DNA of 12,631 nucleotides from an uncultured Bacilli bacterium (lineage in GTDB: Bacteria > Bacillota_I > Bacilli_A > RF39 > UBA660), in contig CANRIE010000012.1 of the NCBI GenBank assembly GCA_947630585.1, positions 1 through 12,631 on the forward strand. Reading direction: 5' to 3'. Of this stretch, positions 12,623 through 12,631 are shown in pieces. The position numbers and the translations under genes were made by a program. The notes below the pieces were generated by a model. It saw nothing but the letters and a program-made list of their open reading frames with translations. It was not told where the DNA came from and ran no database searches. Position 1 is the stretch's first letter. The number at the start of each line of letters is the position of its first letter.

Positions 12623-12631
12623 CAATTTCAT

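Noticed and set aside
1..12631. Genetic code 4 (TGA as tryptophan), as in some reduced relatives.
   Set aside because: All genes are full length with TGG only, and no frame contains an internal TGA. The one TGA stop (5106-5108) would allow only eight more codons, so it is not decisive, but nothing supports code 4.
1..12631. CRISPR array, insertion sequence or prophage genes.
   Set aside because: No regularly spaced repeats, transposase, integrase, capsid or lysis genes can be seen.

Overview
The window is very AT-rich, all its genes lie on the + strand, and ribosome-binding sites are of the AGGAGG/AGGTG type. Gene content is that of a low-GC Bacillota of the class Bacilli: yceD-rpmF, a SpoVID-like LysM protein followed by a YsxE/CotS-like protein, and miaB followed by a YmcA-like gene. 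The DUF6273-like surface protein and the short-gene style would fit an uncultured gut lineage, but that placement is inference. No reading frame uses TGA for tryptophan, so the standard bacterial code fits.

Layout. 1-1660: a hairpin-rich leader, a large surface-anchored protein with two DUF6273/lectin-like repeats, and an intrinsic terminator. 1694-3433: a flavodoxin-like protein, a secreted glucosaminidase-like protein, YceD and ribosomal protein L32, ending in a terminator that starts inside rpmF. 3435-5108: two overlapping genes resembling the spoVID-ysxE pair of Bacillus, possibly mother-cell controlled; the second has lost its kinase catalytic residues. 5105-5650: a single unrecognised gene with a near-consensus sigma-A promoter and its own terminator. 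5651-7920: a block that looks inserted, with a Nudix hydrolase, a possible gene relic and an AAA/DUF4143 ATPase. It is bracketed by two identical copies of a 23-nt terminator and carries further repeats inside. 7922-10295: miaB, a YmcA/YlbF-family gene, an unrecognised helical gene and tRNA-Arg(CCT), probably one transcription unit from an extended -10 promoter whose -35 box lies in a perfect inverted repeat. 10296-12631: a more accessory-looking end with a lipoprotein, an internally shortened RelB/DinJ-type antitoxin without a toxin, a hairpin-forming spacer, an unrecognised 325-residue helical protein and a strong terminator.

Most of the window is housekeeping (translation, tRNA modification, cell-wall turnover) mixed with remnants or parts of a sporulation programme. 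I did not find a clear new multi-gene system. The best leads are the twin lectin-like repeats with equal-length divergent cores, the terminator-bracketed Nudix/ATPase block, the SpoVID/pseudokinase pair, and the orphan shortened antitoxin beside an unknown gene with a palindromic promoter.
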